From contig QNGE01000892.1 of assembly GCA_008508345.1 (NCBI GenBank), positions 105,094 to 169,093 on the forward strand: a stretch of 64,000 bases of DNA. The letters run 5' to 3'. This stretch comes from Paragonimus westermani. Lineage: Eukaryota; Platyhelminthes; Trematoda; Plagiorchiida; Troglotrematidae. Position numbers and translations under genes: made by a program. Numbering within the stretch: the stretch's first letter is position 1; every line of letters begins with the position of its first letter. Shown here piece after piece: positions 28,510 through 39,030 of this stretch. The notes beneath the pieces were generated by a model. That model was not told where the DNA came from. It saw only the letters and a program-made list of their open reading frames with translations, and did not search any database.

Positions 28510-28822
28510 TCATTCCAGCGGACTCCGGTTCGAAATCAAATCTGACCCAATCGCTGAATGGCCCATGTCCAATTCTGTTAACGGCCCTAAGACGCACACC
28601 ATAGCTCGAAGTAAGGTCACAAGTTCGCGAAAGTGATGGTCTTTTGTGCGAAAAATAATTAGTGAGGGAAACTCGACGTGTTTGGTTCCGAAGTTTGTCA
28701 TCTGCCCTAAGGCTCACATTCTCAAATCCCGGATTGCTGGATGAAACTGATTCTGTATGCCACACGAATAATTTCGCGCTATCACTTTGTAAGTTGTCAT
28801 CGCGAAACAGAGCAAACAAAAT
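28510..28822 (-). CDS. Exon F: rest of FN3 domain 4
   Basis: The acceptor CCGAATCAG lies at 28823 and the donor GTAAGT starts at 28509. The exon is 313 bp, starting in phase 0 and ending in phase 1; its last base A joins GA of exon G to make Arg. ILFALFRDDN continues the C strand of domain 4. A polar insert of about 50 residues follows, then CDLTSSYGVRLRAVNRIGHG with PFSDWVRFDFE, the F and G strands with the usual G-x-G-P-x-S-x-W ending. The domain therefore ends very close to the exon end. Confidence 0.87.
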
Positions 28823-31800
28823 CTGATTCGGAAAAAGCAGAAAAATTGAGTCCGACTCAATTCATTGTAGTAATGATGCGATAAACAGCATGAGCGTTAC
28901 ACCAGTTAATCAATTGTTTAAATAACAAGATACACACCTATTACTACGAATGCTTTCTAGGTTATCCAGGAATGATCAGAGATCACGATTATCAAAAGTT
29001 GCACACAGTTACGCTCAATCGATAAGTTCACGAATTGGTGACCGGCTTTGTTAATGATCATCAATGGTTAAGGCGTCATACTCCGGTCACCTCACTTGAG
29101 ATGGGAGCACGATGAACAATACGACTTTGACCTCAAAAGAATTTAACTAAATCGGCCCACATGCATTAGCTTACATGAAATGATGAGTAACTTGACGGTT
29201 TTCTTGTTTTCTACAGAATGTACAGAAAACACTTACCACATAGTTCATTTCAAATTCCGTGAATTTTTAGCTGTTTCCTTAAGTATACATCACCAACAAT
29301 ATAAACGAACCATCGGAAAGTGTTGTCCCGGTGAATGCTATCGGATCCTTACGTCGTAGCCTTGGCAAGACTTACACAAAAACTCCGATCAAATGCCTAA
29401 CATGCTAATCTAATAAGGGAAAACGACAAGGCTTGGTTGGCGGAAATGGGGATTTGACTGTGTTTTGGCCGAGCCACTGATCTTGCTACACCTGTCGGAA
29501 AGATAAGTTATAAACATAATGTACTACTGTGTATTCTAGAGTGCTCCAACTTCTTTATTCACATTAATTCTGTTCAACAGATTTTTCCGAATGAAGGAAA
29601 ATCAAAGTGTATAATCAGTCTACAGTGCTTTTGGACACTACAGGGAATGAACCTTGTAGGTACTCTACGCAGGGTACGATAGAATCTAGAATTATCCTCC
29701 ATGATATTTCACTAATTTGATCAACCCAAAGTCTGTGTTGAGGATTTTGCCACCCACTTCCTCACTTGCAGTAGCCTAAAGTGAAGTGAACTTTATCCTC
29801 AGTGACTTGAGTAAACCATCAGTGTTGCTTAACAAATCTGTTTGTGTCTACAGGTAGTCCGGATCCTTCACTGTGTACGGGTGACTGAGCACCAAAATGT
29901 ACCTTTCGACAGACTTGCCCGATTACTTCTTGTCAGTTCGAATTAGAGTGTGGACATTATTTAGCGGCCATGCACTCGCTGCCTTTTTGAACAGCGTACT
30001 GAGTACAAAATGCTTACCAAACAGCATGCTCAAACATTGAAAAACCATGGGGTATTACTTGTTAAGGACATTTTTAGTACGCATGAGATAAACTTGGGCT
30101 TTTGCATACATATCCTCATATTATGTCGGTGTTCTTTCATGCTGGTCATAGTCAGCTCCGTCCGTCATTATCTCGTACTCATAGAAAACAAACTGCAGTA
30201 TGATGCGAAAGATGAACGTGCAGCAACTCAAAAAACACGTGGTAAGATCTCATTGGTCGTGTTCAACTGAGTCTTTGGTGTTATTTACGTGTGCAAATGT
30301 GCGTAGTCTTGTGATTCAAAAACTGGCTTTCCAAGATAGAGTAGATGCAGAACGTACACATGGACATATTGCATCGATGAATAGCTGTCTTTAAGACACC
30401 CGTTAGTCTTTTGTATAGTGTGTCATAAACACCAACAAAAATGAGGTGCATAAACACCAAAGGGTAATTAAGTTTTTACTACCCAGAAACGCTCATTAAA
30501 TCGTAGAAGAAAAGAAAAGAGAACCAATAATTGTAATGATGAGTAAGTAGGTACGTATTTGCTTCTATCAGATAAAGAGAAATGTGAGTTGCTGTGGTCA
30601 ATCTAGAAAAGCAACACAAATAGACGAACTACTGAACTATTAACTTCACTGCACAGAACTGACTGAACAAATTCATCACAACTCGCTAGACAATGTAGTT
30701 ATACTTTCATCTTCTGTCAGGTAAACGGTGAAGTCAGTTTGCCATTCGGAGCAAAGTACGGCCACAGAGAAAGCTGGTAAAATATCCGAACAGCGAACAG
30801 AGTCACCTTCCAAAAGAATTAGACCGAACCTTAATTGCGACAGAATTATAAGACATCTTGCGCAATATCTCTCTCATCGAGTTCCGAGCCAAGAGTTCAC
30901 ATTACTCGCAATTAACTCACAACGGAAAGCAGTGAAACGATTGTAGTTTCAGTGTCACTTTTCATACCTCATACCAGTATGGGGAAGACGGGAGCGACCA
31001 AGTTTCAGGGACTTGGCAAATTGCCACAATAAATTACGGTTAAATTTTTTCGAAAATACCCATTGAAGTCATTAGAATGACAGAGTAGCAAACAAGGCTT
31101 GTTTTCTGTGTCTGATGAACAAGCTAACTGCAACTCGATAAATATGAAAATAGTGACTATGGTGAGTCAGAAAAACGGTCGATATAAGTTATGGACGCCG
31201 TGTTTGCTATCGGTTACGCAGTCACTGTTCCACATCGTGGGCTTGATTGATTGTGGGTTAGGGAAGGTTAAGTGTCCGCACGAATTTCTGAGCGCAGAGG
31301 TCAGGTTTGCGCAATCGGATGCTGATGGCGTCGGCAGCGTCCAGCATATGGAATCTAACCCTTCTTGATTGATTCCTTGGTACTCGGCAAACAATCTGGA
31401 AAGCATCTTTCTTACTGACGGGACAAAGGGGTTTAGTAATAAGATGCTTTCCGGAACAACAGTGCCTAAACTCGTGACTTGATTGCCAACATAGCGCGGT
31501 GAACTCTTTCAAGACCAAGGGTTCATAATATCATCAGTCAAGATTCTCGGCCTCAGAATCCTTCCAAACGTGTTGGGCTTATTATTCAGCCTAGTGCAAT
31601 ATGCGAAGGTTCACGGTTCAAGTTTAAACTAGTGGTTAGCATTCATCGAGTAAGCTAAGACAAAATCTTATGCAACACAGGTGTCGGCCAACGGTTTACA
31701 AATCGAAGTATAGGAGTGATGAATTGAAATTTTAAAGACGTACCATACCGCCCTTTTTTGCAGGCCAAAGTCCACATACTACGAAAAACTATGAAAACCA

Positions 31801-32482
31801 TATTTGTCCCATAATTAGTTGTAATTAGTATATACTTTGTCAACCGAATGAGCTTACGTTGACTGTATACATGTGTGACCACAAGTACGAACTGAACGCA
31901 CGGTTGAAACCGTATTACTGATGGCCATCCAAGTATTGGCAAGTAGACAGGTTGCAAAACCTTTCATCGTGCTTACAAGAGAGACCATTTTGATATTCGT
32001 AGACAGAAAATAACCTGAGTGAAATTGTCAGATTGTCACTGGAGAGGAAGAAGAGAATTTCTTATGTTATCAACATCTCATTTCTGAGTCGTGTTCATCT
32101 TTATCTGCATATCAGCACCATTTGTACAATTCGGACATCGGTTCGAGTTCTTTCGAAGCAACTCTGTTTACATCCGTGACCAAAGTTTCTTATTTGATCT
32201 CTTAGTCCCGTCCGTCCACGATCACCTGTCAGGAGGCGCGATCTCTCTTGGAGGAAATACGCCGAATGTTTAGTTATCCTGCATAAATTTTTTTAGGTTA
32301 TGGTGATTTCGTCCGAATCATAATTTATGACGACTAATGTATGTAGTACTGATACAAGCCTGAAAATTTAGTCATTTTACGGAGATTGTGTTGGAATGTA
32401 ATATTGAGATTGTACGAAAACTCAGAAATCTTGTTTTCATCTTGGAGATGTTGTTACTTATGGGGAAGCCAAATGTTTTTAC
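28823..32482 (-). other. Intron between exons F and E
   Basis: The intron is 3.66 kb, phase 0. It holds a minus-strand Penelope-like relic at about 31258-31520. The remainder shows only short chance frames. Confidence 0.75.
31258..31520 (-). mobile_element. Penelope-like element relic: C-terminal end of the polyprotein
   Basis: The minus-strand frame reads KDAFQIVCRVPRNQSRR, then LDAADAISIRLRKPDLCAQ, then KFVRTLNLP and a stop (TAA) at 31260-31258. This matches the tail that follows the GIY-YIG endonuclease domain in Penelope-like retroelements, whose usual form as I recall it is (L/V)R-x-AEA-x-x-I-x-x-x-KP-x-LC-x-QK, then LNLPW. The reverse transcriptase part is absent and the upstream end decays within about 150 bp, so this is a 5'-truncated dead copy. 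It shares orientation with the host gene. Identification is from memory of the family, not from a search. Confidence 0.68.
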
Positions 32483-33001
32483 CTGGTATTCGGTGTTGAC
32501 TTGAGCACAGGAAGGATGATTATCTTCAGTCCACTGAATGATGATCTTATCAAACCTCACCGAAACAATTACATTCTGGGGTCTATACTTTGGTGGAGAA
32601 TCCCATGTTCTGATTACACCGTCCCGAGCTTGCCTGTCAAACCCAAAACGGCTTGGGTTGTTGCCCCAGGCTGTTACCTCCGGACCCAGCAACACGGACA
32701 GACCGCGATCGTTGGATGTGGATTGCCAGACGTAGGGACGTAAAGTCACTTGATAATCAGTTGAAGGTTGTAAATGATCTATCACCCAGCTACTCCGAGT
32801 AGGGTTAGAAATTTGTACTACGTAGTTTTGAATTCCACACGGACCTTGTTCAGAAAGAATTGGTTCGTCTTGGTTGCCTCGTCGTAAAAAATTCAATTCT
32901 TGGAAGTTTTTCATATTCTTTGTGAGCAGTCGTTCCTGCACTTCTCTCAAAGTGAGCAAATACCCTCCAGGTTGTCCTTGCCATTCGGCGTACGTCAAGG
33001 G
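32483..33001 (-). CDS. Exon E: FN3 domain 3 body and start of domain 4
   Basis: The acceptor CATTTCTAG lies at 33002 and the donor GTAAAA starts at 32482. At 519 bp (173 codons, phase 0-0) it is the longest exon. PLTYAEWQGQPGGYLLTLRE continues the C strand of domain 3. A 45-residue insert leads to WVIDHLQPSTDYQVTLRPYV, the E-F strands with the L-x-P-x-T-x-Y signature, and then LLGPEVTAW. After a linker, domain 4 begins with PQNVIVSVRFDKIIIQW (B-strand Trp), and the exon ends at the C strand (NTEYQ). The length of open frame and two good FN3 signatures make this the most secure exon. Confidence 0.9.
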
Positions 33002-36000
33002 CTAGAAATGAACATTGAGAGATGAGTGTTGGGACCAAAATACGTTACATTTTACCGGACTACTGCACTCAGAACTAATGAAAAAAACAGTGATTAGTCA
33101 TATTAGGTTACAAATGCTTCGGTTACTCGTATAACAGGTGAGACGAGTGCAAGTGAACTAGATTTTAAAGATGAAACGAGTGAACCACCTAAAAGACGAC
33201 TTCATCCTACGTTCCGTTCATGATATTAATACAGCCTTACATGGAAAAGCTATTTGGGCCCAATGTTAGAAAACCATCATCGACATCCGCGTGCTTGCTT
33301 GAGTTTATGTCCTGAACACTTCCAGTTTTCCTTCGCACAGCAGCTAAACCAAACCTGACGCCATTTTTCTCTACGTTGAATGGCACGTTTTCACATGAGG
33401 CCGCTGAGACTGAAGTAAATGACAAACTTTGTTGATTTAGTCCCAGGTCAACCAGGAATTTTATCCTTGCAAACCGCTGAAGGTTAATATTTCTATGGTG
33501 CCAGTGCACGAATTATATATCAGTGGTCTTGTTGGTCAAAACCACTTGCATCTGAATAAGGTTAAAAGGATCAACCATCTCTCACACAACTAAGCCGGAT
33601 CAAAAATGAGTACAGCCATCACAGTGGTTCAGCACTAACTCCGTTCACCAAAATTAAAATGACCTCGATAGGCGTGAAGACCGAAATTTGTATCGATAGC
33701 TGGGGGGAGGTATTACTACCAAGACACATCTTCTAACTGCAGGACCCAACACTTGCTTGCAAACTGCAAGTTCTTCTAGTAACTGAACGTTGTATCTCGT
33801 TGAGGTTTCGCAAATTTTCTCAGCCACCAGGCGCTTGTGTCTGTTCTAAAAACATTTCACTAGACACCCACTTCTAACCTGCAGGGACAATGCGTGGGTT
33901 TCGTTAGATTTTCCACCGGAACAAAGTGTTTTCAGCACAAATTAACATATTTTACATTACGGCGACTTGACGCACTACATATAAACCTCCAGTTGGGGAC
34001 AAATGCATCCGATTTATATACCTGGAAAGCCTCCAAATTGCGTTGGCAACCACTACCAACATGCGGCTTGTTCACAGCGCAATGTTCAGTGAGCAAAGTC
34101 TATGTACAATTATGGTCTAATCGATAAGTCGGCAGTGAACTGTGGATTTTGGAATGTCCGCATAGCCTAACAGACTAGGTTCATATGACGAGGTCGACTT
34201 GTCCGTCCACTTGTTCTCTGTATAAAAGTCAACGTTTTACCTCAAAGTCGTTTGAAAGTTGACGCGTCATGAACAAAATGCGGTGCATGGTTGCCGCCAA
34301 CGAGAACTTCAAGGGGTTGACAGTTCAACATTCTAAGGGACGCTGTTTTGAAAAGAAGGACGATAACTACACCTTACAGTTTTGGTGTTTTATGTTGATA
34401 AATATTCAGTTCGTAGCCGGGTCAGTCAGTACTTCACTGCAGTCTGTTCATATCACTCCTGTAAACTCATCGCAATCCTTGGTTTCCTTTTTTTAAGCAT
34501 ACTTGCTATCCCAAAGATCAAGCTACCACGAACTCAAAGGAATTTTATCCGATTAAGAATAATCCACTATGTTGACGGTATTATTAGTCTCTGGAGCACC
34601 TTTAAAAACTGCGGAACAGTTGAACAGACTTTTTTTCAAAAATTAACTGTCTGTTAACATAATGTATGTGTGTAATCTGCTGGACACCCGACCAAATTGA
34701 ACCGACGGTGAACTTCAATAATCGAATCAAACTGCGCGTTTCAAAGGCTTCACAGGGATCGATTAATGAAGAAAGTGAGGGAAAATAGCAGGAACATTAC
34801 GGATGTGTTTACGTCCATTGAGTAAGAAAAGAACGTAGGTGACAGCAATTGAACTTTCACTCATCCTGAATGTATAAATGATGGTTACGGAAAAATCTAT
34901 CACAAATACCTAAAGTATTCATTGCTGAAGACTCTTGTCCAATAGTATTTCACTGACTAACAAGTTGATAGAACTTCATTTTAGGTTTTTTCAGCAATCA
35001 AAGTAAATCAGTTTTTGATTAGTCACCCGTGATTTATCCACGATTTAGATGATTTCCCTCTCGCTGTTGAAACTGACGTAATGAATGAGGACTGTTACAC
35101 TCATTTTTCGGATTTTTGCATCGGTAGTCTCAGAACCTCAAAATTTTCTGCTGGTGTCGGAAAACAATGGCTGTCCTGAAATCAGTTTGTACCGTTGGTG
35201 ACAGAACTCACCATAATTCATTTCACACACGGTGATTAAGAAGAGTTCTTAACAAATTGCCAGTGAATTTAGGAAGTGTGATAGGTTATATTTCAGTTTT
35301 GAGTTAATGACGCACTTGTGAAATAGTTGGGCAGTTTAGTTTCAAATGCGCAAAGTCTAAAGATGAGCAGAAATTGAAAGATGACGTGCAGAATGTGTGT
35401 AGAAACACATTCTTACATAAAATACTGAATGGCGCCAAAATTTTAAAGGTGAGACAGAACAACTAATATGTATATACCGGTCACAGTTCACAAAAAACAC
35501 ACGATGGGCTTTCTTTCTGGATATCGGATCAGAAGAGGTTTCTGATTATCCAGGTAACGAACACAACCATCTGATTACATTATTGCCCACGAAATGATCG
35601 CCATTCAAGACCCTTAGATAAACGATAGTTCAAACGACTCTACTGTTAAACATCAGTAATGGTCGACAACATCCGTCCAAATAACTTCTGCTGTAGAAAT
35701 TCCATACAGAATATATAACGGAGTGAGAAGTTTTTGTATAAATGCAAAAATAAACGAAAGCGGACTGACACCGCCGATATTTCTTCCTTTCTGTAGTAAT
35801 GAATTGTGGACCCCAGTTACATCGAGATAACTGTCATATAAACGATAGACGACCCATCAAATGTAAACCTCATCAACTCTTGATAATAGAAGAGAACTTG
35901 AGATCGGAGCATGATAGGTTCTACTGACTGATGCAGCGAATACATCTGTCTAAGTATTCTCGTTTTCCCTGAAAATCCATACTGATAACCTTCTCACAAA

Positions 36001-37635
36001 CAACCCACCACTTTAAGATAACTTGTATATACGCCTTCTAAAAAAGTGTACTTCATACGGTGGACTTTCTGTCGTATACGTGCAACGGCTCTGCAGATAT
36101 GCATCTTTTGTGCGGAACTAAGTTTTTTGTACAGTGCTGCTTTTCACAAGCGGGATAGATTTTTTCTCAGCAGCAGATTTGGCACTTTTCATCCCTTCAT
36201 TCAGTTTATCATGTCTCAACAAACTGATACACGTAACTCGTCTATCGAGTAAGCCAAGGTATCTTTTTGTGTAGTACAATTTTCCGTTCCTTATGTGTTT
36301 CACTAACAAACCAACCGTGTGGCTCTTGTCAAAATACTTTTTCTGATTTAGTGGAATTCTACTCAACAGCTTATCACCTCAGTTCCCATTGGTCAGACTC
36401 ACATTGGAAGTCGTAGTAAGCACGGTTAAGTTGTCCGCACTTTTAAAACCCAATATGAGTAAATAAAACAATTTGTATTTTCAACAGTGAAAGTGAACTA
36501 ACAAACACTTCAGACATCAGTGAAGAAACGTGAAATTCTAAGTGGCTTTATGACGTCCCACAAGAAATTTACCAAGAATCACGGCACATTTATATCCGCA
36601 AACGTCATTCATTAACCCGTTCTTTACTGCATCAATACAGTAACAAAAAAGGTAGACCAAAAATGTGGGTAATTCTGCTCAAGTTATCGATTATCCTGAA
36701 CACGTCGAGGTGAACAACACGCATAAATTCAGAGGGATGATTCTGCAATCATCCCATTCGCCTAATCAAAGAAATGGTTTCCATTGAAGCGCTATTAAAG
36801 ATTTATTTCGATTATGTTAAAGCGGTTCCCTAGATATTGCGCGACTGAATAACGAAGTGGCACAACGTATTTTTTGGTAGTTGCATTGATTATGAAACAC
36901 CCATCTAATCACAAATCTCGTGGACCTCCATTTTGGCACGTTCTAATTAGTAATGAGTTTGACTGGCTTCCATAGATCATGGTACATCACCCAACTAGAT
37001 CAGGCTAGTTGTCCATAAGGCGACGATGTTCACTCAGTCAAATACTCGGGTGAATAACTTGGTCCGACATCCATGTTTACCCTATAGTACTTTCGATGAC
37101 CAAAAACAGATGTATTACGAACTCACAACAGATGCATCATTTAACACACTAGTGCAGCTCTCCTTCCTTTCCATTTGAATCACAGAGTGACCTTGTGGAA
37201 AATGTTTAACTTCGTGCAGTTCGACTAGAAAACCTGTTCAAAAATTATTTGTTCCAAGTTTAATAAGCAGATGGGACATTTGAAATTAAAAAAAAATACC
37301 GGAAGTAAGTGGAACGTGTGTTGCATAGCTAACTGACAGTTTTCATGAATTCTGCGGTATGGGAATGAAGCTTGAGATATGATCATCTCTACGATGAGTT
37401 GTGTCACATTTGTAGTAAGGTACCATTGAATGTATTTCGCCAGAAGTTGTTGATAGTTGCACCTTTGAAAGGAAACCAATTTGTCTTCAGCCTGACATCC
37501 GGCATGTTTCAGAGAGGATATTCGGAAAATGTGTCACCTTGAACACAGCTATCAAATACCCAATCCGGCTCCATCATTTCAGCAGAGTGAACAGTAAATT
37601 AAAGTTACTCCAAATCTCTTAAAAGCTTGCTTATG

Positions 37636-37738
37636 TGAATAAAGAAGACAGCAGACTGATATTGTACGATTTATGTCCGGACAAATTTCGCTGCATCTTT
37701 ACGAGTACATACTACAGCCCATTCATATATCAGTATGA
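37636..37738 (+). repeat. Left inverted arm of Penelope-like relic
   Basis: This 103-base arm is the reverse complement of 38437-38539 with nine differences (about 91% identity, mostly transitions). It begins TGAATAA and ends CAGTATGA. Its own frame reads DSRLILYDLCPDKFRC. Confidence 0.85.
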
Positions 37739-37771
37739 CGTATCTGCACTGAAAATACTGTTCAAGAAGAG

Positions 37772-38381
37772 ATGACCCTGTTAGAGAACACCCTACAACC
37801 AAACGGTTACCCTAAACCGTTTATTGCAAGATTTAAACAGCCCATCGACATAGGAATTCGACTCGACACTGTGTCCAAAAAACCGGTATTTTTTCGTGTT
37901 CCCTTCAAGGGTGATGATGTGTGCCAACTTATTCACCGTCCTCTGGTTAGTTTTATTGCGAGCACATACAATGCAGTGTTTGCAGTGATTCTGGTCAGAA
38001 CATTCCAGATTCTGACACCCTGTGTGAAACAACCGGTACCTGAGTCAGCCAAATCCAACCTTACCAATGAATATCGATGTAGATGCGGAGCATATCACAT
38101 ATGCAAGACTGATCGCCAGTTGCGAACCAGGGTCATGGAGCACATCCCAAAGTGGGTCAGGAAACAGATTACGCAAACATGATGTCACAGCCGCGCATAG
38201 AAACAAGGAGGCTGCATCGTCTATTGCGCGTCATATTCTACTGACGCAACACCAATGTAACCCCACAACGGCATTTAGCGTTATCAACTCAACGTTACAC
38301 AGGTGAACACTGCGCTATGCCGAAGCGATAGCAATCCGAAAGTTCAAACCCGTGTTCGTAGGGTTGTCACTACCTTGGTAG
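37772..38381 (+). pseudogene. GIY-YIG endonuclease end of Penelope-like polyprotein, broken
   Basis: Coding remnant inside the element above. Frame 1 covers 37772-38182; a shifted frame covers about 38067-38381 with one internal stop at 38304. The domain cleaves target DNA in intact elements of this family. Here the order of conserved blocks (KKPVF, GDDV, TPCVK, CRCG, D-RQLRTRV-EHIP, SSIARH, AEAIAIRKFKP, LPW) is intact although the reading frame is not. Confidence 0.75.
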
Positions 38382-38436
38382 TGACAATGATTGTACATTC
38401 TGACAATTGGCTTTCTCTGGTATCTTGTTCGCTTTC

Positions 38437-38539
38437 TCATACTGATATATAAATGGTCTGTAGTATGCACTCGTAAAGATGCAGCGAAATCTGTCCGGAC
38501 ATAAATCGTGCAATATCAGCCTACTGTCGTCCTTATTCA
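38437..38539 (-). repeat. Right inverted arm of Penelope-like relic
   Basis: The partner of 37636-37738 in opposite orientation; on the minus strand its frame reads DSRLILHDLCPDRFRC. It starts 56 bases after the stop of the relic coding region, so the two arms bracket the coding end with about 700 bp between them. Confidence 0.85.
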
Positions 38540-38712
38540 AATTTTTGACAGGAAAAGAATGTTTCAAACTTGCTTGTTTGTTTAGTTCTTAAATGATGTG
38601 GTAAGCAAGAAAACTTTTATAAGATTAGACTGTTAAAGAATTTCTCAGTCATGGAAAATTTACAACTGATTCACATACCACGTTTGATATGCGGAAAAAT
38701 TCTGAAACTCAC

Positions 38713-39030
38713 TCGCCACATCACCTTTATTTGCTCGCCATTCAACACTAAAACCGACGCTGTCGGATTCACCCATCGTGGAGTTGTGGACTCTGTAACG
38801 AACCAATCAGATGGTTGAGAGGAGCGTTGCCAGTACGATCTATTGGTGGTTTCAAGTATGTCAAACACCAAAAGCATAGGAGGAGACACGCGTATTCGAT
38901 AAGCAGTGAAACTTTCAAGTCCAGTCAGTTCCATTGTGAGCTTCACGATACTGGTTCGAGATGTTTTTGTACCATGCGTAGTAGCACTGCTTGTAGACCA
39001 CGAGAGTAAATCACAGTCAGCTGTTTCAGC
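38713..39030 (-). CDS. Exon D: end of FN3 domain 2 and A/B strands of domain 3
   Basis: The acceptor TGATTGTAG lies at 39031 and the donor GTGAGT starts at 38712. The exon is 318 bp, phase 0 at both ends. LTGLESFTAYRIRVSP is a textbook FN3 E-F strand with the conserved Tyr, followed by an insert containing NRS (possible N-glycosylation) and SDWFVTESTTP as strand G. The next domain opens with PTASVLVLNGEQIKVMW, which carries the B-strand Trp, and the exon stops one codon later. The intron falls at the same place as the one between exons I and J. It joins exon E to give a continuous B-C strand. Confidence 0.85.

Larger units (their letters stand above)
37636..38539 (+). mobile_element. Penelope-like retroelement relic flanked by inverted arms
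   Basis: The central plus-strand frame (37772-38182) reads LDTVSKKPVFFRVPFKGDDV, then TPCVKQP, then a GIY-YIG-like core with CRCG, YHICKTDRQLRTRVMEHIP and KWVRKQI. It continues in another frame after a shift at about 38140-38180 as EAASSIARHILLTQHQCNP, is broken by TGA at 38304-38306, then runs TLRYAEAIAIRKFKP to LSLPW and TAG at 38379-38381. This is the endonuclease end of a Penelope-like element. The canonical GIY of the motif is not preserved (H-I-C stands near its place). Frameshift and internal stop show it is dead, and no reverse transcriptase domain is seen upstream. It is antisense to the host gene. Confidence 0.78.
33002..38712 (-). other. Intron between exons E and D
   Basis: The intron is 5.7 kb, phase 0. 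It carries the inverted-arm Penelope-like relic at 37636-38539. No other gene is recognised; the rest holds only short frames. Confidence 0.75.
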
